Positions 43,374 through 53,250 are shown, counted from the first letter of the stretch. The stretch: 64,000 nucleotides of DNA from QHXM01 sp032160705 (GCA_032160705.1 JAVHVE010000052.1:1-64000), one strand, 5' to 3'. Notes: generated by a model not told the origin, from the letters alone. Made by a program: numbers and translations.

Positions 43374-45413
43374 TTGACGACCAAGGTTCAAACTATCGAA
43401 CGCGAAATCGAGAACTTGCGTGATGAGCTTCGCCGTCACGAAGAGCTTTACTACGTCCACGCCAATCCTGAAATCTCGGACGCGGAGTACGATGCGCTGC
43501 TCACGCGTCTTCAGCAACTCGAAACTGAGCATCCCGAACTCGTCACGCCGGATAGTCCGACGCAGCGCGTCGGCGGGCGTCCTGCTGAAGGCTTTAGCGA
43601 ATACGTGCATCGCCACCCGATGCTCTCGCTCGACAATAGCTACAACATAGATGACCTGCGCGCCTTCGACGAACGCTGCCAGCGCCTCGCCGACGGGCGC
43701 GCTTTTGAATACGTCGCAGAGCTGAAGATAGATGGGCTCTCCATCTCGCTTCATTATCAACAGGGCGTGCTGGTGCGCGGAGTGACACGCGGCGATGGGC
43801 GCATTGGCGAGGATGTGACGCAGAACACGCGCACGATTCGCAGCATTCCGCTCAGGTTGAAAGCCGGAGACAAAAGGACGGAGATGGAAGTTGAGGTGCG
43901 CGGCGAGGCCTACCTGTCCAGAAGCGTGTTTGAGAAGATCAATGCCGAGCGTGAAGAAGAAGGACTGCCGCGCTTTGCCAATCCGCGTAATGCTGCCGCC
44001 GGGACGATTCGCCAGCTTGACCCGAAAATCGTTGCCGCCCGCCGCCTGGATATGTTCGCTTATGATTTGATTATGGGCGAGCGCAAGCCTTTCGCTTCAC
44101 ACTGGGACGCGCTCGACTGGCTCGAAGGCGTGGGCTTTCACGTCAACGAGAATCGCCGGCTGTGCCCTTCGATTGATGAGGTGATCGAGTTCTGCAACGA
44201 GATGGAGCTAAAGCGCGACGAGCTAGGCTACGAGATTGACGGCGTCGTGGTGAAAGTCAATTCGACTGCATTGCAGGAAGAGTTTGGCGCGACGACGAAA
44301 GCGCCGCGTTGGGCTATCGCTTATAAATATCCGGCGCGGCAGGCGACGACGCAAGTTCTGGGAATCGTCGTGCAGGTCGGGCGCACGGGCGCGCTCACAC
44401 CCGTCGCCAATCTTGAGCCTGTGCAGCTTGCGGGCACAACCGTCGCGCGCGCGACGCTTCACAACGAGGATGAGATCAAGCGCTTGGACGTGCGCGTGGG
44501 TGACTGGGTGCTGATTGAGAAAAGCGGCGAGATCATTCCGAAAGTGCTGAAAGTGATCGAGTCGCGGCGCACGGGCGCGGAGAAACGCTTTCGGAGGCCG
44601 AAGAAGTGCCCTGTGTGTGGAGGCGTCATCTCGCGGCCTGAAGGCGAAGTTGTTTCGCGCTGCGTCGCCGCAGACTGCCCGGCGCAGCTCAAGGCGCGGC
44701 TACTACATTTTTCGTCGCGCCGAGCCATGCGCATTGAAGGTTTGGGCGAGCAGCTTGTCGAGCAGCTTGTCGAGAAAAAGATGGTGGGCGATGTGGGCGA
44801 TCTTTACCATCTCAAGCTGGAAGAGGTCGCGGCGCTTGAGCGGATGGCGGAAAAATCTGCGTCGAATCTGATGGCGCAAATAGAGGCGAGCAAGTCCCGC
44901 GATCTGCCGCAGTTGACTTACGCTCTGGGAATTCGTCACGTGGGGGAACGCACCGCCGGAATTCTCGCTCGTCATTTTCGCTCGCTCGAACGTTTGAGCA
45001 AGGCTACGGTCGAGGAGATGATCGGCATTCATGAAATTGGCATGACCGTCGCTCAGAGTGTGCGCGACTGGTTTGACGATGTAGGCAACTCGTATCTCTG
45101 CAAACGCTTGAGCGAGGCGGGCGTGCGTACCGAAATGGAGGGGGGCGCAAGTGGTGTGCAGGATGAAGCCTTTGCGGGCAAGCAGTTTGTTTTGACCGGA
45201 AAGCTCGAAAGCCTGACGCGCGATGAAGCACGCGCCCTGATCGAAGCGCGCGGCGGGCGCGTCACGTCAACGGTGAGCAAGAAGACTGATTACGTCGTCG
45301 CAGGCGAAGAGGCCGGGTCGAAGCTGGACAAGGCACAATCGCTTGGCCTGCGTGTGCTGGATGAAGCAGCATTGAAGAAGATGATCGAGGAAAAGCAGGA
45401 GTCAGGAGACTAG
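43374..45413 (+). CDS. ligA: NAD-dependent DNA ligase
   Basis: Joins nicked DNA with NAD as AMP donor. The adenylated Lys118 is in AELKIDGLS. The NAD-binding N-terminal domain (ELYYVHANPEISDAEYDAL), OB fold, zinc finger (CPVCGGVI...SRCVAADCPAQ), HhH region and terminal BRCT domain (AFAGKQFVLTGKLESLTRDEARALIEARGG) are complete. At 679 residues it is normal. TTG 43374 with AGAGGG just upstream fits the family N-terminus; the frame is open back to 43269 through hairpin DNA. The final residues (EEKQESGD) come from the CAGAAGA repeat. Confidence 0.95.
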   Translation: MTTKVQTIEREIENLRDELRRHEELYYVHANPEISDAEYDALLTRLQQLETEHPELVTPDSPTQRVGGRPAEGFSEYVHRHPMLSLDNSYNIDDLRAFDERCQRLADGRAFEYVAELKIDGLSISLHYQQGVLVRGVTRGDGRIGEDVTQNTRTIRSIPLRLKAGDKRTEMEVEVRGEAYLSRSVFEKINAEREEEGLPRFANPRNAAAGTIRQLDPKIVAARRLDMFAYDLIMGERKPFASHWDALDWLEGVGFHVNENRRLCPSIDEVIEFCNEMELKRDELGYEIDGVVVKVNSTALQEEFGATTKAPRWAIAYKYPARQATTQVLGIVVQVGRTGALTPVANLEPVQLAGTTVARATLHNEDEIKRLDVRVGDWVLIEKSGEIIPKVLKVIESRRTGAEKRFRRPKKCPVCGGVISRPEGEVVSRCVAADCPAQLKARLLHFSSRRAMRIEGLGEQLVEQLVEKKMVGDVGDLYHLKLEEVAALERMAEKSASNLMAQIEASKSRDLPQLTYALGIRHVGERTAGILARHFRSLERLSKATVEEMIGIHEIGMTVAQSVRDWFDDVGNSYLCKRLSEAGVRTEMEGGASGVQDEAFAGKQFVLTGKLESLTRDEARALIEARGGRVTSTVSKKTDYVVAGEEAGSKLDKAQSLGLRVLDEAALKKMIEEKQESGD

Positions 45414-45511
45414 AAGACAGGAGACAGGAGACAGAATAAAAGAAAATCAGTGACAGCGGTTCTCAGCCTGATCCCTTCTGACTCCTGACTTCTGTCTTCT
45501 GTATTCTGCTC
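45391..45511. repeat. Palindromic heptamer repeat, CAGAAGA class, copy F
   Basis: The left arm is CAGGAGT, CAGGAGA, then a 2-nt shift, AGAAGACAGGAGA, CAGGAGA, CAGAATA. The loop is AAAATCAGTGACAGCGGTTCTC, and the right arm is complementary. The first 23 bp are the last codons and stop codon of ligA. Confidence 0.9.
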
Positions 45512-45526
45512 TCGTGGAGGATGGCA

Positions 45527-45958
45527 ATGGTCGAAGGAAAAAATGAACTGGAACTTGTTTACACGCTCTTTTGCGATGACGTGCGCCTGGAGGTCGGCAA
45601 TAAGCTTTCTTTGATGGGTGTGTTTCAGAACATCATGGTGCAGCAGTTACCCGTGTCTTTGATTAAATTTGCGGTCGTCAATCACTGGCGCGGGGAGGGG
45701 AAGCATCTGTCGGAGGTGAGAATCCTGACGCCGGATAGACAGCAGCCCGTCGTCGTTTCGCAGCCCGCGCCGTTTGAGATAGCGCCGGGCGGCTTTGCCG
45801 ATAATATTAGTTTCTTTGTCAACGTAACTTTCCCGACCCCCGGTCAATACTGGGTGCAGACGCTAATCAACTCGAGGCTCTTTGACGAGCAGCCGCTCAT
45901 TGTCACAGACGCGCACGCGGCACAAGCTACCGAGAGCGTTTCCGATGCAGTCAATTGA
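45527..45958 (+). CDS. Unknown protein resembling DUF6941-type sequences
   Basis: The 143-residue protein has the N-terminal pattern TLFCDDVRLEVGNKLSLMGVF, reminiscent of small Ig-like proteins annotated DUF6941 (CDDxRxExxxKxxLxG). The rest is beta-rich (PFEIAPGGFADNISFFVNV, FPTPGQYWVQTLINSRL). ATG 45527 has GGAGG at 6-nt spacing; the ATG at 45521 directly touches it. The function is unknown, and the family name is from memory. Confidence 0.65.
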   Translation: MVEGKNELELVYTLFCDDVRLEVGNKLSLMGVFQNIMVQQLPVSLIKFAVVNHWRGEGKHLSEVRILTPDRQQPVVVSQPAPFEIAPGGFADNISFFVNVTFPTPGQYWVQTLINSRLFDEQPLIVTDAHAAQATESVSDAVN

Positions 45959-45970
45959 GATTCACGGCCT

Positions 45971-46360
45971 TTAGAGATGGTAGAGCTTGATCTTGTAATT
46001 GAGAGTGTTGGCCCTGACTCCGAGAAGGCGCGCGGCTTGTGCCTGGTTACCATTCGTGATGAGGAGCGCCTGCCGGATGATATTCGATTCAAAGCGATGC
46101 ACCGCATCGTCGAGCTTGATCCCTTTCTCGATGTCCGTCTGGCGAATCCCGTGTGGCATCGCTAGCTCAGACATGAGCGTATCGCTCTCCAGCGCCTGCG
46201 CTTCCTTCAGTAGCGTCAGCGCCATGTCTTTCAGACCTTGAACTCTGGCTGCAAATTGAGCGCCGTCTTGTTTGAAGCCTTCGGATGGCGTCACCGAGCG
46301 CAAGCTCCGCACAGGTCTTCTTGAGATGGAAGATTTTAAAGCCGTCGCGTTTCTACTCAT
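45971..46360 (-). CDS. Fis-type helix-turn-helix protein
   Basis: The 129-residue protein ends in the Fis-family HTH (FESNIIRQALLITNGNQAQAARLLGVRANTLNYKIK) usual at the C-terminus of NtrC-type regulators. No AAA+ domain or receiver is present. The N-terminal 60 residues are basic and then helical. It is thus a short stand-alone DNA-binding protein. The start at 46360 follows AAAGGGGAC. It is convergent with the DUF6941-like gene. Confidence 0.82.
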   Translation of the reverse strand: MSRNATALKSSISRRPVRSLRSVTPSEGFKQDGAQFAARVQGLKDMALTLLKEAQALESDTLMSELAMPHGIRQTDIEKGIKLDDAVHRFESNIIRQALLITNGNQAQAARLLGVRANTLNYKIKLYHL

Positions 46361-46557
46361 TTTCGTCCCCTTTAATGTGAAAACACCGCCCCGGCAAGAT
46401 TTGTGGCAATTGTTTATTCGTTTGCTGAAGAAAAAAGTTCCGAAAAAAGGAGCGCGAACGACAAAAAGTTTCTTCTGGCCCAGCCTGCAATAAATTCACA
46501 GCGACTTTCAAATTTTCTTCGGCGAAATAAGGGAATCGGGTATGACAGGTTGGACAT

Positions 46558-46588
46558 AAAAAAGGCGAGCCGTTTGACTGGCTCGCCT
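46558..46588 (-). terminator. Intrinsic terminator of tRNA-Leu
   Basis: On the minus strand, GGCGAGCC and GGCTCGCC arms surround an 8-nt loop and are followed by TTTTTT. Confidence 0.85.
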
Positions 46589-46615
46589 CTTCGTTAAGAT
46601 TTAAGAAAGATTTCA

Positions 46616-46699
46616 TGCGGATGAGTGGATTTGAACCACCACGGTATCGCTACCACGGGCTTCTGAGACCCGCGCGTCTGCCAATTTCGCCACATCCGC
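46616..46699 (-). tRNA. tRNA-Leu (anticodon CAG)
   Basis: The minus strand begins GCGGATGTGGCGAAATTGGC. The acceptor arms GCGGATG / CATCCGC pair fully. The anticodon loop CTCAGAA gives CAG. A long variable arm and GGTTCAAATCC (T loop) fit a class II leucine tRNA of 84 nt. CCA is not encoded. A terminator follows at 46558-46588. Confidence 0.93.
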
Positions 46700-46831
46700 T
46701 CATCAATTGATGCTGCTTGAATATTACGGACGCGGCAAAGAGGTGTCAAGCAAGCCTCTCAGCCTGAAGCGGTTGCGACTGGACTATGGTGATTGTTATA
46801 GTTGGCTACACTTTTTGTTGCCCGAACAGCA

Positions 46832-47560
46832 ATGCTCGAAACAGCGCCAGGTTCTGATGAATTGCGTGAACGTTTGGCCGGGGTGCGCCGCCGGATTGAA
46901 GATTGCGCGCGCCGAGCCGGGCGCGCTCCAGGGGAAGTTAAGCTCATCGCTGTGAGTAAGACGCATCCGCCAGACGCCTTGCGGCGTGCAATCCAGGCGG
47001 GTGTCAACGACCTCGGCGAAAACCGTGTGCAGGAAGCCGACGAGAAGATTAGTGAGCTGGGGCGTGACGCCGCTCGCTGGCATCTGATTGGCCACCTTCA
47101 GGCAAATAAAGCTCGCCGTGCGGTTGCGCTCTTTGACCTGATCCATACGTTGGACTCCGCATCGCTCGCCCAGCGTCTCGACCGTTTGTGTGAAGAGGTG
47201 GAGCGTCAGGAATTGCCTGTGCTGGTTCAGGTTGATCTTGGAGGTGAGGCTGCCAAGTCGGGCGTGAGTGAAGAGGAGTTGCCGGAGTTGGTCAAAGCAA
47301 TCGGCGCATGCACGCATCTACGTTTGACGGGGTTGATGACGCTCCCTCCGTTCTTCGATGATGCAGAGCTTGTCCGGCCTTACTTTCGTCGCCTGCGCGA
47401 ATTGCGGGACGAACTCAGGGGGCGCGCGGCCTTTGGCAACGGAGGCCAGGGTGAGCTTTCGATGGGCATGAGCCAGGATTACGAGGTGGCGATAGAAGAG
47501 GGCGCTACTTTTGTGCGTATCGGAACCGCGATCTTCGGCGAGCGACGCGCCAGAAACTAA
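46832..47560 (+). CDS. yggS: YggS-family PLP-binding protein (PLPBP)
   Basis: PLP-homeostasis protein. The PLP lysine is in LIAVSKTHPP, with NRVQEADEKI, WHLIGHLQANKA, LVQVDLGGEA, LTGLMTLPPFF, LSMGMSQDYEVAI and VRIGTAIFGER all conserved. It has 242 residues from ATG 46832; a TTG at 46802 adds ten residues. It heads the conserved yggS-yggT-yggU run. Confidence 0.93.
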   Translation: MLETAPGSDELRERLAGVRRRIEDCARRAGRAPGEVKLIAVSKTHPPDALRRAIQAGVNDLGENRVQEADEKISELGRDAARWHLIGHLQANKARRAVALFDLIHTLDSASLAQRLDRLCEEVERQELPVLVQVDLGGEAAKSGVSEEELPELVKAIGACTHLRLTGLMTLPPFFDDAELVRPYFRRLRELRDELRGRAAFGNGGQGELSMGMSQDYEVAIEEGATFVRIGTAIFGERRARN

Positions 47561-47625
47561 AATCAGTAAATGAAAGAAGCCCTGCGCAGTTTCTCTCCGA
47601 GCTATTCGACTTAGCGATAACTTTT

Positions 47626-48210
47626 ATGTCTCTCATCGCGTCAATCTACTTGTTTATCTGGTACGGCGTGGTGGCGGTGATTATCACCGTCATTGTGCTG
47701 ATGCTCCTGCGTCTCGCCTTGAACTATGCGGATGTGAATCCGTTTAGCCGACCTGCGCTCCTTGTGCGGCGCTTCAGCGACCCCTTGGTTGATCCTGTCC
47801 GGCGCGGGTTAGCCAGAGCAGGGCTCGACCCGAAAATCGCTCCCATCGGCACGATTCTCATAGCAATCTTACTCGGTTACTTCGCGCTCCAGTTGGTCGG
47901 AACTTTTCTAGGGACGATTGCAGGCGTCATCGATAGCCTGGGGCGCGGGGCGATTGTGTCCCTCATCGGGCATCTGCTGTATGGCTTGCTGGCTCTCCTG
48001 TCACTCTTGATTTTCATGCGGATAGTCTTTGCCTGGGGCGCAAGCTCTGTGAATCGCGTGCTGCGTTTCCTGATTAGAGTGACTGAGCCTGTGCTCGCCC
48101 CTTTTCGGCGCATCATTCCGCCGCTCGGCATGTTCGACATCTCACCCATCGTCGTGCTGCTGCTCATCCGACTTTTTCAGGAAGCAGTTGCCGGAACGCT
48201 CATCCGCTAA
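47626..48210 (+). CDS. yggT: YggT-family membrane protein
   Basis: Integral membrane protein of 194 residues with two YggT repeats of hydrophobic pairs; each repeat ends in a PxxPxR-type loop (FSDPLVDPVRR and VTEPVLAPFRR). The family is linked with cell division and osmotic protection and usually lies next to yggS. The order here matches that pattern, with yggU following 34 bp downstream. Confidence 0.88.
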   Translation: MSLIASIYLFIWYGVVAVIITVIVLMLLRLALNYADVNPFSRPALLVRRFSDPLVDPVRRGLARAGLDPKIAPIGTILIAILLGYFALQLVGTFLGTIAGVIDSLGRGAIVSLIGHLLYGLLALLSLLIFMRIVFAWGASSVNRVLRFLIRVTEPVLAPFRRIIPPLGMFDISPIVVLLLIRLFQEAVAGTLIR

Positions 48211-48244
48211 ATGGAATTTGCCCTGCGGCTGGGGAGAATGTCTT

Positions 48245-48535
48245 TTGATTATATGTTCTGAACGAGACGGTGCGCTCCTGTTTACGGTGCGCGTTGTGCC
48301 GCGCGCCTCTCGCAGTTCCGTCATGGGAGAGCATAACGGCGCGTTGCGCGTCCGCTTGGCTGCGCCGCCGGTTGATGGAGCAGCCAATGAAGAACTCGTC
48401 CGCGTGCTGGCGCGCGCTCTCGATTTACCGGCGCGTGATGTGGAGATAACGAGCGGCCACACGTCGAAAGTCAAACAGGTTCTGGCAAGAGGCGCGGCGC
48501 GCGAGCAGTTGGAAAGCCTCGCGCGTGGAAAATAA
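48245..48535 (+). CDS. yggU: YggU/DUF167 family protein
   Basis: The 96-residue protein, with TTG 48245 behind GGGGAGA, has the DUF167 core: FTVRVVPRASRS, LRVRLAAPPVDGAANEELV and VEITSGHTSKVKQV. The open frame extends back to 48188, overlapping yggT, but the family length and ribosome site favour 48245. The function is unknown. Confidence 0.85.
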   Translation: MIICSERDGALLFTVRVVPRASRSSVMGEHNGALRVRLAAPPVDGAANEELVRVLARALDLPARDVEITSGHTSKVKQVLARGAAREQLESLARGK

Positions 48536-48648
48536 ATGCAGTTATAGAAAAGAGCATCTCATCGCAGTCGCTTGTCACCCGCCACCTGTCGCTGTATATT
48601 TCAATCCCGTTTCAAGCACAAAGTCTCATCTCGAAGGAATCTGGCTCG

Positions 48649-49392
<744 letters not shown>

Positions 49393-49446
49393 AAAAGCGA
49401 TGGCGCAGGCAGGTTATACTAATTGCAGATAAAAAAAGAGGTCATA

Positions 49447-49521
49447 CCGACCACGAAATCACACGAAGAGACACGAAGAACTCTACCTGTTTCGTGCCGC
49501 TTCGTGTGATTTCGTGGTTCG
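49447..49521. repeat. Palindromic repeat, CACGAAA class, copy 2
   Basis: ACCACGAAATCACACGAAG and GACACGAAGAA on the left pair with TTCGTGCCGCTTCGTGTGAT and TTCGTGGT on the right. It lies in the 393-bp gap after yebC, at the 5' edge of the inserted protease/MBL unit; the rest of the gap holds no clear gene. Confidence 0.9.
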
Positions 49522-49785
49522 TCCCGCTCCTCATGGTCTTTGAAGTTACCATGTGAAGCAAATCCTCCGGCAACGCCAAAAATAAGAATTGCCCCGCGAT
49601 TTGATCGGTGGTAAATTCCACGCCGCATTTAGAAATTGTTATTTCCATTTCGCGTTCTAAGGCTCTGCGGTCAACGCTCTGGCCTCACCCTCAGTTACTT
49701 TTAGTGCCAAACCGGCAGATGCTTGTCCACCCAGAGCGTTTGAACAATCGGCGAATCCCTTCGCCCCTCCCATGAGGAGTGAGCT

Positions 49786-51852
49786 ATGCCCCGCAAATCA
49801 AACAGGCCGCAGCTTGGGGAGAATTTTCGTAAATGCCAGCCGAAGCTGCGGATGATCGCCAACGGCGACTCGATGGTGAACGCCGTCAGGGCCGAGCAGT
49901 GCAGCTCGATTGCCGTCACCAGCAGGCAGTTTCTTGAGAAGATACCTGTGGTTCGCGGCGATGAGGCCGTGCCTTGCAAAAAGAGCGAACTCCCACGCAG
50001 CAAGGCAAAGCGCGGACACCTGAAGGAAATTCCCTCCGACGTTTTCGCCAATGTCTTCATCGAGACGCTTGATGCGGGTACACAGAAACGAAAGTTTCCG
50101 GGCGAGAGGGCGCGTAAATCGAACCTCGTCACAGCCCAGGTGCCGCTCGGTAAACTCAGGAGCATCACCGCCAGTGACAATGTCACGCACATCGAACTGG
50201 GCGAACCGCTCGCCACGCCAACGCCCATCATCTCCGCCGCAAGTGTCAGAGCGCCGTCGCCGTCTCTGCGGCGCTACGGCTCGCGACAACAGCATCAGGG
50301 CGGCGAGGATGTCCTCATCGGGATTATAGATGTGCAGGGCTTCGACTTTTCTCATCCAGACTTTCTCGATGGCAATGGACGAACAAGATTCGTTCGCGTC
50401 TGGGATCAAGGAGCTGTGGAAGGCTTCTCGCGCCCTTCGCCGAAGGGAAGCCCGCAATTCGCTTACGGGGCTGAGTTGCGCGGCGAGCATCTGAACGCCG
50501 CGATTTCATCTGCCAGGCAACTCAGTCTCCCGGCCTTTGAATTGGAGCGGCAGTCGCAGATGGCTGTCGCCTCTCATGGAACTCACGTCGCCAGCATCGC
50601 GGCAGGTAATCGCGGCGTCTGCCCGCGCGCTAAGATTGCCGGTGTGCTCGTCTCGCTGCCACAAGAAGATCAGGAGCGCCGCCGCTCATTCTATGATTCG
50701 ACGCGCATTGCCGATGCCGTAGATTATCTCGTCAGCGTGGCGCGAGAACTCAAGCTGCCCCTCTCAATCAACGTCAGCCTGGGCACGAACGGGCACGCGC
50801 ACGATGGCTCAAGCGCCATTTCGCGCTGGATTGATGCGACGATGACTACGCCGGGTCGTTGTATCTCTGTGGCGGCTGGAAACGCCGGTCAAGAGATCGC
50901 TGCGTTTGAAGGCGATACCGGGTTTGTGATGGGGCGGATACACACGAGCGGCCAGATTCCTGCGCGCGGTCTCATCAAAGACATTGAGTGGCTGGTCGTG
51001 GGCAACGGCGTGATGGACTTGTCGGAAAACGAGCTTGAAATCTGGTACAACTCTCAAGACCGCTTCAGTGTCTCCGTTCGTCCGCCGGATGCAGAGCAAT
51101 GGATCGGGCCGATTGAGCCACGCCAGTTTATCGAAAACAGGCAGTTGCGCGCCGGGAGCTTTTTGAGCATTTACAACGAGCTGTATCATCCGGCGAATGG
51201 ATCAAACTATATTTCCATCTATCTCTCGCCCCTTCTCTCGGAAGCAGGTACGGTTGGTATTCCCGCAGGGCGTTGGACTGTCAGGTTACATGGCAGCGAG
51301 GTGCGTGATGGCAGGTATCACGGGTGGATTGAGCGCGACGACCCGCGTCGGCTGGGCCGCATCGGCGAGAAAGAAGCCTGGCGCTTTCCTTCCTTCTTTT
51401 CCGAAGCCTCGAACGTTGACGATACCAGCGTTAGCTCACTTGCCTGCGGCAACCGCGTTCTCTCGGTCGCAAACCTGGACGAAGCGGCAGAACGAATCCA
51501 CATCACCAGTAGTCAGGGCCCGACGCGCGACAATCGCTCCAAGCCGGACATCGCTGCGCCGGGAACGAACATTGTCGCCGCCAAAGGATTCGCCGGGTCG
51601 AAGGATTTATGGGTCTCTATGTCTGGGACGAGTATGGCGAGTCCATTTGTGGCGGGCATCGCCGGCCTGATGCTCGCGGTCAATCCAAAACTAACGGCGG
51701 CGCAGATTGAAGGCATCATTGTCCGCACAGCGCGCCCGCTTCCTGGCGGGAGCTTTAAATGGATCAACAGCGCGGGCTACGGGAAAATTGATCCCGAAGG
51801 GTGTATCAAGGAGGCGGCGGCGATGCTTAATCTACTGGAGGACAAAACCTGA
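49786..51852 (+). CDS. Subtilisin-like serine protease (S8) with unusual N-terminal region
   Basis: The 688-residue protein has an intact triad: Asp182 in IGIIDVQGFDF, His264 in SHGTHVASIAAG and Ser616 in SGTSMASPFVAG. The oxyanion Asn lies in NVSLGTNG. A 170-residue N-terminal region precedes the catalytic domain and is not a signal peptide, so the protein is probably cytoplasmic. An insert of about 200 residues (roughly residues 360-560) separates the Asn and Ser blocks. AGGAG precedes the ATG. The stop overlaps the MBL start by one base (TGATG), so the two are coupled. The substrate is unknown. Confidence 0.88.
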   Translation: MPRKSNRPQLGENFRKCQPKLRMIANGDSMVNAVRAEQCSSIAVTSRQFLEKIPVVRGDEAVPCKKSELPRSKAKRGHLKEIPSDVFANVFIETLDAGTQKRKFPGERARKSNLVTAQVPLGKLRSITASDNVTHIELGEPLATPTPIISAASVRAPSPSLRRYGSRQQHQGGEDVLIGIIDVQGFDFSHPDFLDGNGRTRFVRVWDQGAVEGFSRPSPKGSPQFAYGAELRGEHLNAAISSARQLSLPAFELERQSQMAVASHGTHVASIAAGNRGVCPRAKIAGVLVSLPQEDQERRRSFYDSTRIADAVDYLVSVARELKLPLSINVSLGTNGHAHDGSSAISRWIDATMTTPGRCISVAAGNAGQEIAAFEGDTGFVMGRIHTSGQIPARGLIKDIEWLVVGNGVMDLSENELEIWYNSQDRFSVSVRPPDAEQWIGPIEPRQFIENRQLRAGSFLSIYNELYHPANGSNYISIYLSPLLSEAGTVGIPAGRWTVRLHGSEVRDGRYHGWIERDDPRRLGRIGEKEAWRFPSFFSEASNVDDTSVSSLACGNRVLSVANLDEAAERIHITSSQGPTRDNRSKPDIAAPGTNIVAAKGFAGSKDLWVSMSGTSMASPFVAGIAGLMLAVNPKLTAAQIEGIIVRTARPLPGGSFKWINSAGYGKIDPEGCIKEAAAMLNLLEDKT

Positions 51853-53195
51853 TGAAGCTGACAGTCTTCCAATCTGATAAAGGTGATTGCCTGCTGCTCA
51901 CAGCTTCTGACGGACGAAAGATGCTGGTTGACGGCGGGATGAGCCGCGCGTATTCAGAACACGTTGCGCCCGCTCTGGGGCAATTGCGCAAAGACAAGCA
52001 GACAATAGATGTCGTCTACGTCTCACACATAGACCAGGATCACATCTCCGGCATACTGAAAATGATGGACGACGAGGTTGAATGGCGCATCCACGATTAT
52101 CAGGTCAGCACCGGCAACAAGCACAAGAAAGAGCCTGATGTACCGCGCCCGCCGAAGGTGAAAGAAATCTGGCATAACGCATTTCACGAACAGCTCGGCA
52201 AGAACACAGGCGAGATTGAAGAGATGCTCGCCGCCTCGGCTGCCATTCTCTCCGGCTCAGGCGTTGACGCCGTTAAAGAACTGGCCTCCGCGCAGAATGA
52301 GCTGGTCACGAGCATCACCGAAGCAATTAAATTGACGCGCCGCGTCAGCCCTGAGCAACTCGGCATCAAACTCAACCGGCCTGCCAGTGGAAAGTTGATG
52401 CTCCGCAGAAGCGACTCCAAACCAATCAAACTCGGCGGCATGAAATTCTCCATCATCGGGCCTTCGGCCACAGACCTGGCAAACATGAGAAAAGATTGGA
52501 ACGATTGGCTGAACGCAAATAAAGATAAATTGAAGGAGATCAGTGATCGCGGCGCAGATGACGCGAGTAAATTCAGCGTCAAAGAGATTGGCCAGATTAT
52601 CCTGCCGAAGATCAGGCAGGCCCAGGAACTGAGCAGCTTGCTGCCGCTCGCGGAGGCGAAAAAGTTAAAGCTCGGCGAGCGCGAGAAGGTCACCAATCCC
52701 AACCTCGCCTCGTTGATGTTTTACGTCGAGGAAAAGGGAAAGACGCTGCTCCTCACAGGCGACGGGCATCATTTAGATATTCTGGCTGGCCTGCGTCAGA
52801 CAGGTAAGCTGACTGGCGCAGGCGGGCTGCACGTCAACGTGCTCAAGGTGCAGCATCATGGAAGCGAGCATAATCTTGATGAAAAATTTTGCCAGACCGT
52901 GACTGCTGACCATTATGTCTTCTGCGGCAATGGTGAGCACAAGAACCCGGACTTAAGCGTGATTCAGGCCATTGCAGACTCTCGCCTGGGAAGCCCGGCA
53001 GAGCTTAGCCCGAACCCGCAAGCCGGTAACAAGTTTAAGTTCTGGTTCAACAGCAGCGCAGCAGTGACGATCAAGGATGAAGCCAAAGAGCACATGGAAA
53101 AAGTCGAAAAGCTCATCGCAAAACTTACAGATCAAAGCAGCGGGCAGATGACCTCCTTCTTCCTCAAAGGCTCAAGCTTTGAACTTCCGATTTAA
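51852..53195 (+). CDS. ComEC-like metallo-beta-lactamase-fold hydrolase, partner of the subtilase
   Basis: The 447-residue protein has the MBL motif SHIDQDHISG at residues 58-67 (His59, Asp61, Asp63, His64), preceded by DKGDCLLLTASDGRKMLVDG. The second half has LLLTGDGHHLDI and KVQHHGSEHN, the metal ligands of ComEC/RNase-J-like members. A helical insertion of about 200 residues separates the halves. No TM segment is present, unlike true ComEC. It overlaps the subtilase by one base. It is probably a nuclease or phosphohydrolase, which is an inference. Confidence 0.85.
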   Translation: MKLTVFQSDKGDCLLLTASDGRKMLVDGGMSRAYSEHVAPALGQLRKDKQTIDVVYVSHIDQDHISGILKMMDDEVEWRIHDYQVSTGNKHKKEPDVPRPPKVKEIWHNAFHEQLGKNTGEIEEMLAASAAILSGSGVDAVKELASAQNELVTSITEAIKLTRRVSPEQLGIKLNRPASGKLMLRRSDSKPIKLGGMKFSIIGPSATDLANMRKDWNDWLNANKDKLKEISDRGADDASKFSVKEIGQIILPKIRQAQELSSLLPLAEAKKLKLGEREKVTNPNLASLMFYVEEKGKTLLLTGDGHHLDILAGLRQTGKLTGAGGLHVNVLKVQHHGSEHNLDEKFCQTVTADHYVFCGNGEHKNPDLSVIQAIADSRLGSPAELSPNPQAGNKFKFWFNSSAAVTIKDEAKEHMEKVEKLIAKLTDQSSGQMTSFFLKGSSFELPI

Positions 53196-53250
53196 GCGGA
53201 GAGTCGCCGCCGGTCTGTGAATGTGAGGTCGTTTTGAGTTATAAAGAGGT

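Noticed and set aside
46353..46616. Minus-strand frame between tRNA-Leu and the Fis-type gene
   Set aside because: It starts in the tRNA terminator region and overlaps that terminator. The CPTC...cysteine pattern is not enough to call a gene.
49442..49648. Small minus-strand frame after yebC
   Set aside because: It has a protein-like N-terminus (MEITISKCGVEFTTDQ) but no ribosome site, and its second half is CACGAAA repeat DNA. It may be a gene remnant, but support is too thin to call.
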